In this document: positions 20,080-32,067 of the stretch, piece by piece | Layout: every line of letters begins with the position of its first letter | Numbering within the stretch: the stretch's first letter is position 1 | DNA from: Lepidostoma basale | Lineage: Eukaryota; Arthropoda; Insecta; Trichoptera; Lepidostomatidae | DNA: 64,000 nt | Direction of reading: 5' to 3' | NCBI GenBank assembly: GCA_022606425.2 | Contig: JAHDVF020001235.1 | Location: 1 to 64,000, forward strand | The notes under the pieces: model-generated | Database searches by the model: none | What the model saw: the letters and a program-made list of their open reading frames with translations, nothing else | What the model was told of the DNA's origin: nothing | Position numbers and translations under genes: made by a program

Positions 20080-21370
20080 TAAGATATTTATAAAACCTAT
20101 GAATTTTTCTCGCATAAACATTGACTTAAATTCTTATCAAAAAAATTGTTTCAGATAATAAATTCATGAAAAAGAACAAACGAGCATTAACAAGCAAAAA
20201 CCACTAATTCGAAGTAAGCTCCACTCACCGACAATACCAAGGAAATGTTGATTCTCCAAATTTGAAGAAATCAAAATTTCTGTCAAAAATACCTATAAAA
20301 CCTTTTGCACACTTGATATTTTTAATTGTATTGTTAAACTCTTCATTTTTAAATTCAAAATTCATTTAATCTAAGATACGCAACAATCAAAACAAAAAAA
20401 TATTAGATTTTTTTCAGTAAACGAGTTTTTTTTAATACCCGATTTTAGCAAGTCAATGTCTTTCTAGTCCTCAAGGACTTCTAAATTATAATTTTGTAAG
20501 GTGATTTTTGAACCTAAAATGCCAAACACGATTACAACTTTTTACTGTGATTATTCAACGATATTTACATCATCGTTCAGAGAATAAATCTCTACTTTAT
20601 ATCACATATTATAACTAATATATATGAATGGAGTTAAATTATAAAAGTTGTCATTTTAATTCGCATTATTCATCAAATGTCTAATAGCTCCAAAGACCGC
20701 ACCTTGTTCCGTCGTGTATTTTAAGAAATACGTAACATTCTTTAAATTCAAGCTTTTTTGTGACGTGTAACTCTTTACCTTTTACAACACGTGTTTAAAT
20801 CTGTGAAAATTATATTTTCCTTCTCTTCTCGAGGTAAATCCTAAATATTCCGAACCGATGACAGGACAACATAAATAAAGAAATACCTCCGTTGAAATAT
20901 GATAACGAAGTGATAAAACGTTTTGAATTACAATTAAAACTAAATTACGATGTAATTTGAGTAAATTAAACTCCGCTAAAATTGGATATCCTGTTGTGTT
21001 AGGTAGTGTTTGGGCGCTGTATTTTATTAAAGGGAAAAATGAATTTAATAGCTTTTGTTGTTTCTTCGGTTTCGAATGCGATATTGAGAATATTCGTGCA
21101 CGTTATCCCGGCAGGTCTGCCTGTTGCGTGAGTCTGTCACAGCTGACATTAATTGGTTGGCAGTCTTCTGTTAGGACGGCCACACACCAAACGCCAGGTT
21201 CTGCTTCGTGAAGATATGCCTTACGTAAACCTCTACAGTTTAACATGAATTATAAATATTTCGTTATTAATAGGAATGAAGACGTCTGTTTTCTCATTTC
21301 ATAATGATTTAGACAGGCCTGCCTTAGACTTTTCAAATGTTTAATAATGCTTTAGATAGGTTTTCAATTT
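20080..21370. other. Unassigned stretch
   Basis: AT-rich; 21095-21215 is GC-richer with an 84-codon frame from 20957 that I do not recognise. A weak family G fragment (GAAGACGTCTGTTTTCTCA) lies near 21277. Confidence 0.3.
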
Positions 21371-21371
21371 A

Positions 21372-21535
21372 AAATATTTATTTTTCTTCTCTTCTTCTTC
21401 CTTACTTTTGGTAGACTCGGGAGTCTGTTATTTCAGGCGGGTTCTCTTGAGACGCTGAATTCCAACTTTCTCTCCACCGTTTCGGGGATCTTCCTGGTCG
21501 GCGTTGTCCGTTTGGCGTTCCATGGAGAGCTATAT
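21372..21535 (-). mobile_element. LINE 3' fragment, family unclear
   Basis: Minus strand begins with a Met-Glu-Arg-Gln-Thr-like frame and ends in a (GAA)n run (TTCTTCTCTTCTTCTTCC on plus). Peptide pieces RQTDNADQEDPRNGGE and WNSASQENPPE resemble the extreme C-terminus of RTE-type LINEs. No RT domain. Confidence 0.45.
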
Positions 21536-21549
21536 TTTTCTGTAAAATA

Positions 21550-21730
21550 AAATTAGAAACTAACTAACTAACTAACCATCACGGCGTTTCCCCGAAAAGG
21601 TAGGCAGAAATAATGGACTGCCACACTTTAACCAATGCGGCACTCTATTCTTTTCTTTTCGCCCCCACGAGAGACGCGGTGTGATGGGTTGCGAACCTCA
21701 TCTCCACCAATAGGTATCTCCCGCAAAATT
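21550..21730 (-). mobile_element. SINE-3, near full length
   Basis: Tail CTAACTAACTAAC at 21561-21574 (minus (TTAG)n), CCTTTTCGGGGAAACGCCG hairpin, GAATAGAGTGCCGCATTGG, CGCGTCTCTCGTGGGGGC and B-box-like GGTTCGCAACC (minus, near 21687-21697). Parallel to 6915-7095. Confidence 0.75.
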
Positions 21731-21774
21731 AATATTTTGTATTTAACTACAAAATGGTAATTATATATTAAATC

Positions 21775-21806
21775 AACAAGTTTCGCTCTTACCCAAGCAT
21801 CATCAG
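21775..21806 (-). ncRNA. Hammerhead-like motif F1
   Basis: CUGAUGA (21806 to 21800), U, stem II GCUU/GAGC (one G-U), GAAA, CUUG, UU. The core is intact apart from the extra base; stem III is weak. Confidence 0.5.
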
Positions 21807-21829
21807 GGCAATATATGAACTCATATTGC

Positions 21830-21862
21830 CTAGATGAAGTTTGGGTACAAACGAAACTAGTT
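21830..21862 (+). ncRNA. Hammerhead-like motif F2
   Basis: CUAGAUGA (one inserted A in CUGAUGA), A, stem II GUUUG/CAAAC around GGUA, GAAA (21853-21856), palindrome CUAG, UU. Stem II differs from F1 at several positions on both sides and still pairs. Confidence 0.5.
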
Positions 21863-21889
21863 GGCTTCAATTATAATATCCATTCTGTG

Positions 21890-22880
21890 CTCTAAAACAC
21901 TTTTTCTTTGTTCATATTTTTTGTTTGTTAGTGTGTGATGATAAATTGACCTATTTCAGTTATTACAATTTTAGTTATCAGTTCAACAAAGTTTACCTAA
22001 CAATTTGTCTCCCCTTTGAGAAGAGTTCAGCTTTAGTCGTAAATGTACAAATTATCACAATGTGATACACAAAGTCAACAATGTCAATGGCCATTAAATG
22101 CGCTCTGAGGCCATGAACGAAAAATTAGGTTATTTGTTGCAAAACACCGGTCATGGGACTGTCTTTATTAGCTAATCAGTGCAACAAAGCATTGCAAAAC
22201 AACAGAAGCATTCGAGAGGTCTTAAAAATGTCAAGAGATAAAAAGTCGTTGCGACATTCTGAAGTCAAAAATTTTTCATCCGGTGTGCAAGCAACTTTAC
22301 AGGTAGCCTTCTCGAAGTTGTCGGACACTTAAAATGTTCCATTATTTTATTAGCGAGTGTAAATTAAAAACGGACATTTAAGCTTTTGGGTACTCTATCT
22401 CGGAATGAAGTGATAACACAGAATTCCAACAAAATAAAAATCTAATTATTACTTCAAGCCACCCTTTTAAGTTATCTGAACGATCAACAGTAAATGTTCG
22501 AATAATATATGATTCAATAAAAAAACGCATTTGTTCTATCAAATTCGTTTTGGCATTAAAGAGACAAGGATGATTTTAAGTATTTTATTTAAGTATCGCG
22601 AACTCTTCCGTTACTTTGTGCGTCCCAAATTTTATTAATAATCTTACTTTAATTAAAATTTCTTTTGATTACTATTCGATAAAATATATACAACCAAATT
22701 TTTTTTAAAGATATGAAAAAACTGTTATTAATTATTTGTTTATATATGTATTTTTTTTAATGTGTACTTCGTACATTATATGCCATCAATTATATCCACA
22801 CAAGACGAAGACTGTGTTGTGTGTGTTCTTATATCTAAGTTGTATTTTTTAGAATATATTAATAAGGAATTTAATCATTG
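21890..22880. other. Unassigned stretch
   Basis: No element recognised; 22080-22330 is slightly GC-richer. AT-rich otherwise. Confidence 0.3.
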
Positions 22881-22884
22881 GCAT

Positions 22885-23010
22885 TAAAATAAATTATGCA
22901 ATCTCCAACGTGAACAGAAAATAGCTCATTATTATGAAAAAGGAATCGAGTCGTGTCCAGACTTGAATCCAAGACCCATAGATCATATGCCAAGCGTTCT
23001 GTCTATATTT
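22885..23010 (-). mobile_element. SINE-2, minus-strand copy
   Basis: Reverse of the 8912 and 50107 copies: on minus GAACGCTTGGC, B box region GGATTCAAGTC, GGACACGACTCGATTCC and ATAATGAGCTATTTTCTG. The A-box end is worn and the B box is mutated. Confidence 0.7.
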
Positions 23011-23134
23011 ATATTATATTTTTGTTATTGATTTTAAAGCAAGATTGGCGTAGTTGTTGAAATTAATGAATAAATTAATTTATTGTTTCTTGAACAATGA
23101 TGTAAATCTTCATGTTAAATAATAAGTACAAATA

Positions 23135-23260
23135 AAGACGTCATTTTTCTAGAAGATTTATTATAGTTTATGGGAATGATATGTTTCACATTTCTAAGCC
23201 ATTGTCGGTGTTTGATAATGCCTTCTTCTTTTTCATGTGTCAGGCGTGGTCCCGGCGTCG
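23135..23260 (-). repeat. Family G element fragment
   Basis: GACGTCATTTTTCTAGAAGA then a body with AAGCCATTGTCGGTGTTTG and GATAATGCCTTC, in the order seen at 34850-35006. One end only. Confidence 0.5.
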
Positions 23261-23403
23261 ATTATCACTTGAGAGTATAAATATGTACCTGTCTTGTTAA
23301 GTTCTAAATAGTACCTCGACTCTTCTCAATACGAGTCCAATCTCGTATGTTCCGGAGCCTAGAGATCTGTCTTCGCCCCACACCTCGACGACCCTCGATC
23401 CTC

Positions 23404-23439
23404 AGTGAAGACCATCTCCTTAGAAAGGCGAAACGTGTC
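23404..23439 (+). ncRNA. Hammerhead-like motif G
   Basis: GUGAAGA (23405-23411), then stem CCUU/AAGG around AGA, C, GAAA (23430-23433), CGUG, UC. It is followed by ATTTCCATAAATTAT, which matches the family G body. First core base is G not C and stem II is displaced by extra bases, so it is tentative. Confidence 0.35.
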
Positions 23440-23559
23440 ATTTCCATAAATTATCCTTCAATTTAATTTGTGCTTAACAAAATATTTCTACAGTTTAAGT
23501 AAGAAAGAATTTTCAATCAATTATGAATGTTGTTCTGATTCAAATTTGATTTAGTAACA

Positions 23560-23745
23560 CACGATAGCCCGGCGCCCGCCTAACTCCGCCGGTGATTTGC
23601 GCCGTATGCGCTCGACTCCATGGGGGTCCCAAAGCCGCAGCCAGCACTCAGCCCAAAACTCTAAAGACTAACTTACTTTGTACAAATTTCACGCCGGGAG
23701 CCGCTCTGGAGAGGTGTATTCGTACAGTCTTTGAATTTTGATATT
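23560..23745. other. GC-rich island, no element signature
   Basis: Includes CCCGGCGCCCGCC and GGGAGCCGCTCTGGAG. No convincing open frame or transposon motif. Candidate host regulatory or old exonic DNA. Confidence 0.3.
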
Positions 23746-24359
23746 CAACGTATACACGGAATCTGTACAACGCCTTATGTCACTTATTACCAAATCCACC
23801 TTTGTAGATGGTATTCATTACATATGTAGATTTACCATACGTGTTCCTTGGTGCAATGACTATTTTAATATATCACATTCTTGAGTAAAGAATCCATCAT
23901 AAGAATATTCAACTCTTTTCAATCAAAATTTAATTCATGGTGTAAATCTTATTCTACACCTTTCAGTCCTAATAATTGGTTTGAAGTAGTGGTGCAATAG
24001 ACCTCTGCTTCTGTTTCCGCAACTGCGGAAATTCCGCACGTTTTTTGATATCCGTCTCTGATTCCGTTTCCACAACTATTATAACGGAAATATGAACGGA
24101 ACTTTACGCGCAGGAGAGGTGTTCCAGGCGTTACTTACGAAGAAATTACTAGAAACTTAAGTAATTCTCAAGTGAGTATTTCATCAGTCATACCCTTGAG
24201 TTCTTATGACCACAATAAATCAAGAACAGACGAAACCTGATTCTTTAGAACAATAACAAAACTTGGCAAGAACATTGCGTGATGAATTGAACTCAAGTGC
24301 AACATTTGGAGAAAGGGGACAAATACACAATTGCGACGACACAATTGTGAAGTGTTCCT

Positions 24360-24640
24360 CAACATATTAGCATATATACACTTTCAAAAATTTGTCAGAC
24401 GTGGTGGTCGTAAGAAGGGCGGAATGGGGAATGTTGTATTACAAAAAGCGATCGCTTAACCCAACCAATGACAGGTCATAAGTCCTGTAAACGCCTCGAC
24501 TACCATATTCTGTTTTCAGATAACAATTTACATCTTCGTCTCTATTGAGATAAAATAAATCCTTAAAAATGACTAACCCGCAATGGGTTAAATCCAGTAT
24601 TTGTCTGAAAGTATTTGTATACATTCAAAATGTTGATTAA
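24360..24640 (-). repeat. Family I dispersed repeat
   Basis: Shares, with 41140-41384 (+) and 61272-61698 (palindromic), a unit with AACCCATTGCGGGTTA, TCTCAATAGAGACGAAGATG, GGACTTATGACCTGTCATTG and TACAACATTCCCCATTCC. About 270 bp, no coding. Strand is set relative to the 41 kb copy. Confidence 0.65.
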
Positions 24641-24649
24641 TATACTTAT

Positions 24650-26400
24650 CGTGTAAGTAATGATTTCTTAAATGAGGCTTTTAAAAATATGTTTTTGACT
24701 TCGCTTTAAAATTATTAGTGCAATGGGCTGACAATATTCATAAATAAATTACGCATCTGAAATATTTTATAATAATTAATTACGCATCTACTGAAATTAA
24801 GCATAAGTATGTTTATTTCTTGTACATTTGCTTCCTTAATTATATGTACGTAACATATTTAAACGTAAAGTAAATTTTATTTCGAAATACAAATTGTTCC
24901 TTGAAACCGATATTGGCTCGACGCGTATCTCAGTTTGCTCTTCTAATATGATTCTCCTCAAATGTTTGCGTATTTTAACATTAAAAAAGGGTTTCGTAAA
25001 TAGATTACACTTGTTTACTATTCTCCTGGAAAGCTAACATTTGATTTCAAAATAATTAGCAACATAATCAAAACCTTCATCACATTTTGGTTACCTACGG
25101 TAAATATTTGTAACCTTCCCGAGAGCTCTCTGCGAAATTCCCTCTCTTACGAGTTCCTCGCTTATACTAACAAATTAATGTAATTTATTATAGCCATACT
25201 AGCAGCTAACTGCACTTTGACTAATTAACTGCTAAAATATTCTTATTTGGCGCCTTCCGATACACGTTTGCTGAAGAGTTCATTTCCAATTTTAATCAGA
25301 TTGCTCTGGGGATAATTAAATGAAATCCACTTGACCGAACCAGGGCCGTTTGGAGTAAGTGTTGGGTTACACACCAAAACAATAAATTTTATAAATGTGT
25401 CTATTTTGAACGTTTATGATCACGAAACACTTTGTTATTAATTATACTAATCTTGCATCACGTTTTATTACAGTTTATGGATGTCATTTTCATAGTAATC
25501 TCTCTTACATTAGCATAATTTTGGTTTAAGGCTGCGTGATGTCTTTGAAGAGAAACGTGTATACAAAATAGCTAATAAAGGTCTACAAAAATATTTACCC
25601 AAAGTGAAACGATTTTTTAAAACCTATTAGTATTCAATTAATTTTATTTGTTTTTCGTCACCAGATATTTATTTTTCTCATGGTATTTTTTCAACCGCGG
25701 GTTAATGACTACTAAGCTAGTATAACCTCGGGAAAACTACCTAAAAAATATATTTTGTACGAGGAATCATGCATTATTATTTTTTATTTATATTAGATAA
25801 ATGAATTAAAATGGCAAAAAATTTAGACCTTCAATATATATTGAAAATAAATTATCATTATATAGATATTAGGTGATGAACGTTATATTATATATTTCAT
25901 ATTATTCACAAAATGCGACAAGAAATAAAATACGATTCTAATAAAAATCGGTTTCAAAAGCAATAATTTCTAATCACGTTGAAATAACCAACATAAATAT
26001 ACATTTATTGTAAATCACTACAATAGCCATCTATGTCACAAAAATAACGATCAAAAGTTTATTCACTTTAAGCGAGTAAAAACACTGTGTTTAATATCAA
26101 ATAGTTTTAAAAATGCATTTAATATATATTTATCAGGTCTTAATACTGTGTAAACCTCACTTTTAAAACATTTTAATAGTCATATATAAATGTTTTGTTA
26201 TTTTTACACCTGAATACGAGATGAATCTCCGAAATATGTAGTGTTCATTTATTTTTATGAAAATAGAAATGTATACTGGTTTTACACAGTGTTTTGTTTC
26301 ATTTCAATATTTTCTAAATATTTCATTTGAACAATTACGGTTACATAATCACCTTTCTGAGATAATAATATCGTGTATACATTTTGTATAAACTTGTTAG
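24650..26400. other. Unassigned AT-rich stretch
   Basis: No element ends, boxes or coding recognised in 1.7 kb. A good candidate for single-copy DNA. Confidence 0.35.
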
Positions 26401-26404
26401 TAAT

Positions 26405-27475
26405 ATAATAGAATAGAATTGAAAATTTTTCGAGAAATTAAATCTGTCGCCGATTGTTTAAAACTCCAAGATGACATACACAGTGTCTTGAAATGGAGTA
26501 AAATAAATAAATTGCATTTTAATATATCGAAGTGTTTCATCATGTCCTTTACTAGGGCTCGCACAACGATCTATCACAGTTATACAATGGATGATATACT
26601 ACTGGATAGGACTGTTTCTTCGAAAGATTTGGGAGTTACATTCGATCCCAAATTATCTTTCAGTCTTCATATTACATCAGTATGTAATAGCTCCCAAAAG
26701 ATTTTGGGATTTGTTCTTAGGAATGGAAAGGATTTTAAAAATTCAAAAGTCCTGAAGTTATTGTATAATTCCTTGGTAAGAAGTCGGTTGGAATTTAGTA
26801 CACTGGTGTGGGCACCGCATGAAATAAAATATTGTCTGTTAATCGAGAAGGTACAGAAAAAATTCTTACGATTTCTGTACCTTAAATAGAACGGTTACTA
26901 CCCCTGGCTGTACCCAACTGATTTCTTGCTGGGTATGCTGGACTACCAATCATTGAAAATTAGACGAACTATCCACCTGGGTGTTCACTTTTTCAACTGA
27001 TTCGTGGTCGAATACATAACTCGGATATTTTAAATGACTTGACTTTGTTTGTCCCCGACAATTATCTGCGACAAAGGCAACATAGATTATTTCACCTGCC
27101 ACTGTGTAGAACCAATCTACCTAAGGTAATGCCCGTGGGCAGGGCAATAATACTATTAAACCGCATCTCTTCAGATGTGGACATTTTTCACGATAGTGAG
27201 GCTACCCTCAGAAAGCATCTATCTCTTATGTATTAAATTGCTATTTGCTTCCCTACTTATTGTTCTCGAATATATATATTTTTAATTGTCTTCTGTTTTT
27301 CTTTTTTTCTGACTTGCTCTCATTAGTTTTCTTGTTATATTATTTGTAAATATTATTTTTTTTTATTGTTAATTTTATTTTTGTATATTGTGATTATAAA
27401 CATTTGGATTTGTTATTCTGTAATGTTTATAATTTTTTTAATAAATTGAAATTGAAATTGAATTGAAATTGAATA
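26405..27475 (+). mobile_element. Jockey-like LINE, 3' part of RT ORF and tail
   Basis: The frame 26419-26889 reads SVADCLKLQDDIHSVLKW, NKLHFNISKCFIMSFTR, SKDLGVTFDPKLSFSLHI, KLLYNSLVRSRLEFSTLVWAP and KVQKKFLRFLYLK. This is the stretch after the RT YxDD box in Jockey/CR1-group LINEs (KC.....T, DLGV..D..L.F..HI, LV.S.LE....W.P). After a break, 27039-27236 gives VPDNYLRQRQHRLFHLPLCR, TNLPKVMPVGRAIILLN. The 3' UTR ends in AATTGAAATTGAAATTG repeats (27442-27472). 5' truncated. The same family is at 28490, 37554 and 52756. Confidence 0.85.
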
Positions 27476-27479
27476 GTAC

Positions 27480-28480
27480 AAATAAACCGCAGTGAATTTG
27501 TTAGTTAGTTAGATACATTTTTGTAAACACTCTAGATGAGATCTTAATTATTTGGATTTTCTTTTTAACATGTATTCGAACTGTTTCATATTACATACCA
27601 TCCACAATTGTGTAAAATTAAAAGCTGTATGATAATTATGATGATTAAGTTTAATTTAATGGAAGTTGAGAAGAAATTTCATATAAATAATATTAGAAAT
27701 ACACTGTCACTTTTAAAATTTATTTTATATTGCATAAAATTATTATTTTTATAGCTTTTTGTTTTTTTATTTTTATATGGTGAATACTAAGTTATTAAGC
27801 TTCTAAGTTAATGGAATTCACTATTTAAAATTCTTTTTATATGTCCTTTAAATAGTGCGATTTATTATATATTAAAATGATCAAATATTATAATTTAAAA
27901 ATGTTTTAGTTTTAAGTCAATATTTTCTTTTAATATTTTCTGAATGTCTTATAATTATTTTATGTGCAACTTATCATTTTTTCCAAAATGAGTTTTCTAC
28001 TCATGGGAATACAATAAAACTATTGATTGTTTATAAATAAATTATGGTTAGCCCAGAAAATGAAGGCGTAGTACCAAAACTCTATTATAATAGAAAAAAA
28101 TGGTAGATAAAATAAAACGATTATTTTTCGTTTTTTGTTACACTATATTCACTGAAAGCAAACATTAATGTATATAATATCCGGAATAATGAATTTAGTT
28201 TTATCAATTGCGATTGATGTTCCAAGCCCCCTGCCGTCAGATCTTCCGAAGCTTCAGCCTTGAGCAGCTTGCCGGCCGCCATAATAGATGGCTCCCTCCG
28301 TTTACCCGGCCAATATATCCATTGCCGGCGAAACAAAGTTTTATTTAAAATAAGGAACGCTGTACAATGCGAAGGGGTGGGTGAATTATAGGGTGACCAT
28401 ACAATTTTAACCCCTCCATAGAGATTATTTTTTCTCAAGTTATAGATATAATATCAATAATCCTATCAATACAACATAAT
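27480..28480. other. Unassigned stretch
   Basis: Very AT-rich to 28100. The part 28121-28438 contains a 105-codon minus frame with a GC-richer core (GCCGGCCGCCAT near 28271) that I do not recognise; it could be an old LINE or host fragment. Confidence 0.25.
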
Positions 28481-28489
28481 GTACCATTT

Positions 28490-28865
28490 TGATATTTAAA
28501 AATGTCATTTCATTTTTCAGTTTATTTACTCACTCAAAAGATATTACAAACATAATTACAGTTTAAATCATCTATTAGAGACAGAAAAATAAGAATCATG
28601 AACGCATGAGAGATGGTTTAAATTTAGGAAGACAAGAATATTTTTCCTGTGAACTTACTTTCACTAATATGAAAGACGTCGATCTCCGAGGTACTCTTGT
28701 TCAGCAGACTGATTGCTCTTCCCACCGGCATTATTAGAGGCAGGTTGGTTCTTGCGGCCGGAAGAAAGAACAATCTATGCTGGCGCTGTCGGAGATATCT
28801 GTCGGGAAAAAAAAGACCTCCACCCTCCAGCACGGCTGCCTTTTCAAAATATCCCCTCATTAATC
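28490..28865 (-). mobile_element. Jockey-like LINE, 3' end
   Basis: The minus frame gives MRGYFEKAAVLEGG, FFPDRYLRQRQHRLFFLPA, ARTNLPLIMPVGRAISLLN and DVFHISESKF, matching 27039-27236 and 37690-38055. The 3' UTR extends to about 28500 with a weak T-rich start on plus. Confidence 0.8.
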
Positions 28866-29104
28866 AATTGAAGACTACAGGGGAAAAACAAGGAATGTCA
28901 GTAGAAGGTTAATTTGAATAAATTGAGAATAAAGCTAATCAAAGTCTATATATATTTCTTAGCAATTAGCAATCGATTATCTGGCCAAAGTCGATGACAC
29001 ACATGATTTTTTAATATGAAAATTTTACTGTGGATAGATACGTACAAATGCCGCTAGATGGCATTATTACATTTATTTTGAATTTTAACTGACATTCCTT
29101 GTTT

Positions 29105-29435
29105 TTCCCCTGGAGTCTTCAATTCTTCTTCCTTCTTCTTCTTCGGTGTTATAACCCTCGACGCGTCTTAGTCTTGTCCCAGAAACGTCTTCATCCCGTC
29201 CTGTCTCTGGATTGTCAATCAGCACTCTTTTGGGGAGCTCTAGATCCCGCATGCGGTGCAAGTGCCTTAGCCAGCGCAGTCTATTTATCCTTATAAACTT
29301 GACCACGCTGACGTCCTGGTACAAATCATAGAGCTATGTGTTGTATCTTCTTCTCCACTTCTAACCATGCTTAATGGGTCCGAGGATTTTGTGGAGGATC
29401 TTCCTTTCGAAGCAGTTCAACATTATTTTTATTAT
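29105..29435 (-). mobile_element. LINE C-terminal fragment, fifth RTE-like family
   Basis: Minus frames: LNCFERKILHKILGPIKHG, WRRRYNT, LYQDVSVVKFIRINRLRWLR, HLHRMRDLELPKRVL then a broken RLRRVEGYN and (GAA)n-like GAAGAAGGAAGAAG. The FERK.L..I.GP / I..NRLRW..H..RM pattern is typical of RTE-type LINEs but distinct from RTE-1, -2 and -3. Confidence 0.75.
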
Positions 29436-29669
29436 ACATATAAAATCGAACGTCCCGCAAAAACCAAGATACTTTGCTTTTATACTTAGAGTAAATAAGA
29501 AAGCAGAGGCAACGTTTTCGTTTCGTTAAGTAGCGGTACAAACAGAGTGCATAGTTTTGGTAACTAGTACGGTGAAATTGAAATATTCTTCTTCAAGTTG
29601 GAGAAAAAAATCGGGGTCCTTCGAATCGGTGAATGTTGTGAATATTTTTTTCTAATAATATTTATAAAC

Positions 29670-29822
29670 GACCGTTATGTACAGAAGTGAAGCGTGGAAC
29701 TAACAAAAGAAGGATGAAAGTAGAATAACTGCAGTAAAATGGGATATCTCAGAATAATGTGGCGGTCTATTATTTCAGCGTACCCCTCCGAAGAGACGGC
29801 GTGGTAGTTAGTTAGTTAGCTT
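29670..29822 (+). mobile_element. RTE-1 LINE with internal deletion
   Basis: MYRSEAWN.QKKDESRITAV is joined directly to the 3' end (WRSIISAYPSEET, GTTAGTTAGTTAG). About 300 bp of the normal C-terminal region is missing between the two parts near 29750. Confidence 0.75.
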
Positions 29823-29870
29823 GAACAATTTGTTATGTTCTTCACTCATATTATTGATTTGATTTTTTGT

Positions 29871-29891
29871 TCTCTCTCTCTCTCTCTCTCT
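29871..29891. repeat. (TC)n microsatellite
   Basis: Ten TC units. Confidence 0.95.
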
Positions 29892-29999
29892 TGATTGTTT
29901 AGGTTTTACGAGTAGATTATATAATAGCAGGAAAGTAAAATATGTATTTTTCTAAAAACATATCTCATTTAAATTTTTTTTATTGTATGTATACGACAG

Positions 30000-30215
30000 G
30001 TCGTTTGAACCCAATTACTGTATACAATTTATTATTTAGCTATTATATTGATTCTCGTGACATGTGATAAGTAGCCAATCTATCGCCATTTTATTGTCAC
30101 GTGAATTCTACACCAGACCAAAGACAGTGTGACAATCACACTGCCATCGCCGGGAATCAAACCCGGGACCTTCGGTATGGAAGTCAGAGCTCTTACCACT
30201 CTGCCACGAAGGTCG
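30000..30215 (-). mobile_element. SINE-1, full-length-like copy
   Basis: On minus: A-box region TGGCAGAGTGG (near 30200), B box GGTTTGATTCC (near 30155), GTGTGATTGTCACACTGTC, GTAGAATTCACGTGACAAT, then a 3' end with AATTGGGTTCAAACGACCTG and a TCGTATACATAC end. The 3' end differs from the 13437 copy, so SINE-1 has at least two subfamilies. Confidence 0.8.
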
Positions 30216-30244
30216 TCATATTTATTTAATAAAGTTTTTTTAAA

Positions 30245-30360
30245 GAACTGCTTTCACTTGTGTCCAAATAAAGAAAAAAGTGGGAGCATGAATGTTTTTA
30301 GAAACACCGTTTTATTGAATTATTTTAATTAAAAGATATTTCATTAAAATCATTTGATTT
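30245..30360 (+). repeat. Family E fragment
   Basis: CAAATAAAGAAAAAAGTGGG, AACACCGTTTTATTGAATTA and ATCATTTGATT match the E unit with divergence. No hammerhead-like core. Confidence 0.4.
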
Positions 30361-31261
30361 CATTGAAATTAGTTATATTTTTCATCACATATTTTTTTAT
30401 TCTGCACAACTTTCCACTTTTAAGGATATTATCAAATAAAATCCTTAACTGAACAACTCAAATGGTCCAATTATAAACAAACCGTTTTTTTTGTTAATTT
30501 TATGCTCAGAATGAATATTGTTCTAAAATTCTTTCCTAATATGCAAATTTATGCGTCCACATTAAAAAATGATTTTATTCGGTACCGTGTTATATTATAG
30601 AAATCAACCGAGCTTACTAACTTACTCACGACTCTCAACATCTGTTACAGAAGTCGCTAGCAAATAACACAGTCTCTCCAAAAGAACCAATAAAACTCAA
30701 GTTATATTGATAAATATGTAGATTGCACGATGCTCAAACTGGTATCGATAGGAAAATAAGAATATTCCTTATATTCGTCTCATACTGTGTGATATGTACC
30801 GTATAACTTATGTGAGGCATGGCAACCCCACACGACTCCCAACGTTCAGCGCCGAACATTGTTAGTACACAGAGGAACAGGCGCAAGTAGAGGAGCGGCA
30901 AATTGAATTGATACCGTCGGTTTCCCGCGCACCGAATGGTGATTTGTATGTGAGCGGAGCGAGGACTCGGAATTTATAGATAGTGTTGAGATACGTAATG
31001 AAAGTCATCGCTCTTCCTTCGGCGCTCCTGCTCCGCCCGCCTCGTCTCCGGCGATAAAGACCCAGTCTTTAGAGCAAAAGTTTCGCAATCCGACGATCCT
31101 CACACTATTCCTAAGCTTCTCCAATTTAGCTAACGAATTGTTAGAGTAAAGTTGAATATACAATAAAAAGACGCCTCGCCAGATAAACAGTTTATACAGT
31201 AAACCTTATTTATTTATTTTTTTCATTTTTAACTTTTTTATTAACATAAACTAAATTGTTT
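30360..31261. other. Unassigned stretch with GC-rich island
   Basis: 30815-31110 is GC-rich (ATGGCAACCCCACACGAC, GCGCTCCTGCTCCGCCCGCC). No recognised frame or element. Candidate host regulatory DNA. Confidence 0.3.
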
Positions 31262-31514
31262 CTTAAATAGTCCATTATTTGGCCGAAACACTATGATACC
31301 TTAACATTTTAAACTGTTTAATTAAAAAACTTTGTTTTATGTTTCACAATTGTATTTTGTTTTACGCGACAGCTGTGTCAACCTATGTTGACATCTTCAG
31401 GTGTTACAATTATTATAACACCTAATGATGTCAACATAGGTTGACGAAACAGCTGTCGCGTAAAATAAAATACAATTGTGATACATAAAACAAAGTTATT
31501 TAATTTAACAGTTT
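31262..31514. repeat. Family A palindromic element, copy A2
   Basis: Arms 31312-31400 and 31421-31514 mirror each other (TTTGTTTTATGTTTCACAAT versus ATTGTGATACATAAAACAAA). The outer flank 31262-31312 with GGCCGAAACACTATGATACC is also found at 706 and 56786. Hammerhead-like cores occur on both strands; the minus one (31363-31400) keeps CUGAAGA and stem II but has lost three bases at GAAA. Confidence 0.75.
31422..31457 (+). ncRNA. Hammerhead ribozyme-like motif A2
   Basis: CUAAUGA (G5 to A), U, stem II GUCAAC/GUUGAC with AUAG loop, GAAA (31446-31449), CAGCUG, UC. Near-identical to A1 apart from the G5 change, which should inactivate it. Confidence 0.55.
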
Positions 31515-32067
31515 AATTTGTTTCTAAGATAATGGTTTAGAGAAGTCATATTAAATATTTAATATTGTTGAAAACGTCTGTTTTTCAGAAGTTTTATGAT
31601 TTTAGATGAGAGTTAAATGTTTCGCATTTCATGTTTAATGAATAAATTTCAAAAATCTTAATTCAATATTATTTATGAAGGCATCCAACTGAAGTAGAAC
31701 ATTTATTCCAACGACAACTAGAGTTCAACAAAGTTTGCATAAACGTGTATTTCATAATTGGAAATTTAAAAATACCGCATATTTTCGGTTGATTAAAAAA
31801 AAGATAATATTGAATTGAGATAAAAAAATATATATATAAGGTTTGGACGACCCTTCGTATAAATCACAAAAATCGTGTTTTTGAATGAAGGAACTAAACT
31901 TGTAAGAAAAAATAAGTGATGTTCAATCCAATTACGATCCGGTAAAGATGAAAAATTAAACTGATGCAATAAGCTCGTGTATCGAAGATAATGTTCTGAG
32001 CTAATTGTCGTAAAACATATAAATGATGTAATACTATTTGTAATTGTAATTGTAATAATGATGTATT

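Larger units (their letters stand above)
21760..21870. repeat. Family F palindromic element with hammerhead-like core on each strand
   Basis: The two halves mirror each other around GCAATATATGAACTCATATTGC. The minus core is at 21775-21806 and the plus core at 21830-21862. A related, partly truncated copy is at 55050-55145. Confidence 0.65.

Noticed and set aside
23995..24100. Possible hAT transposon end (AGTGGTGCAATAG) with TTTCCGCAACTGCGGAAATT palindrome
   Set aside because: Only one end is seen and the first base does not fit CAGNG; too weak to list.
27486..27515. TTAGTTAGTTAG run as another RTE-1 3' end
   Set aside because: Only a few bases before it (GTGAATTTG) and no hairpin or coding remnant; it may be a bare tail but cannot be supported.
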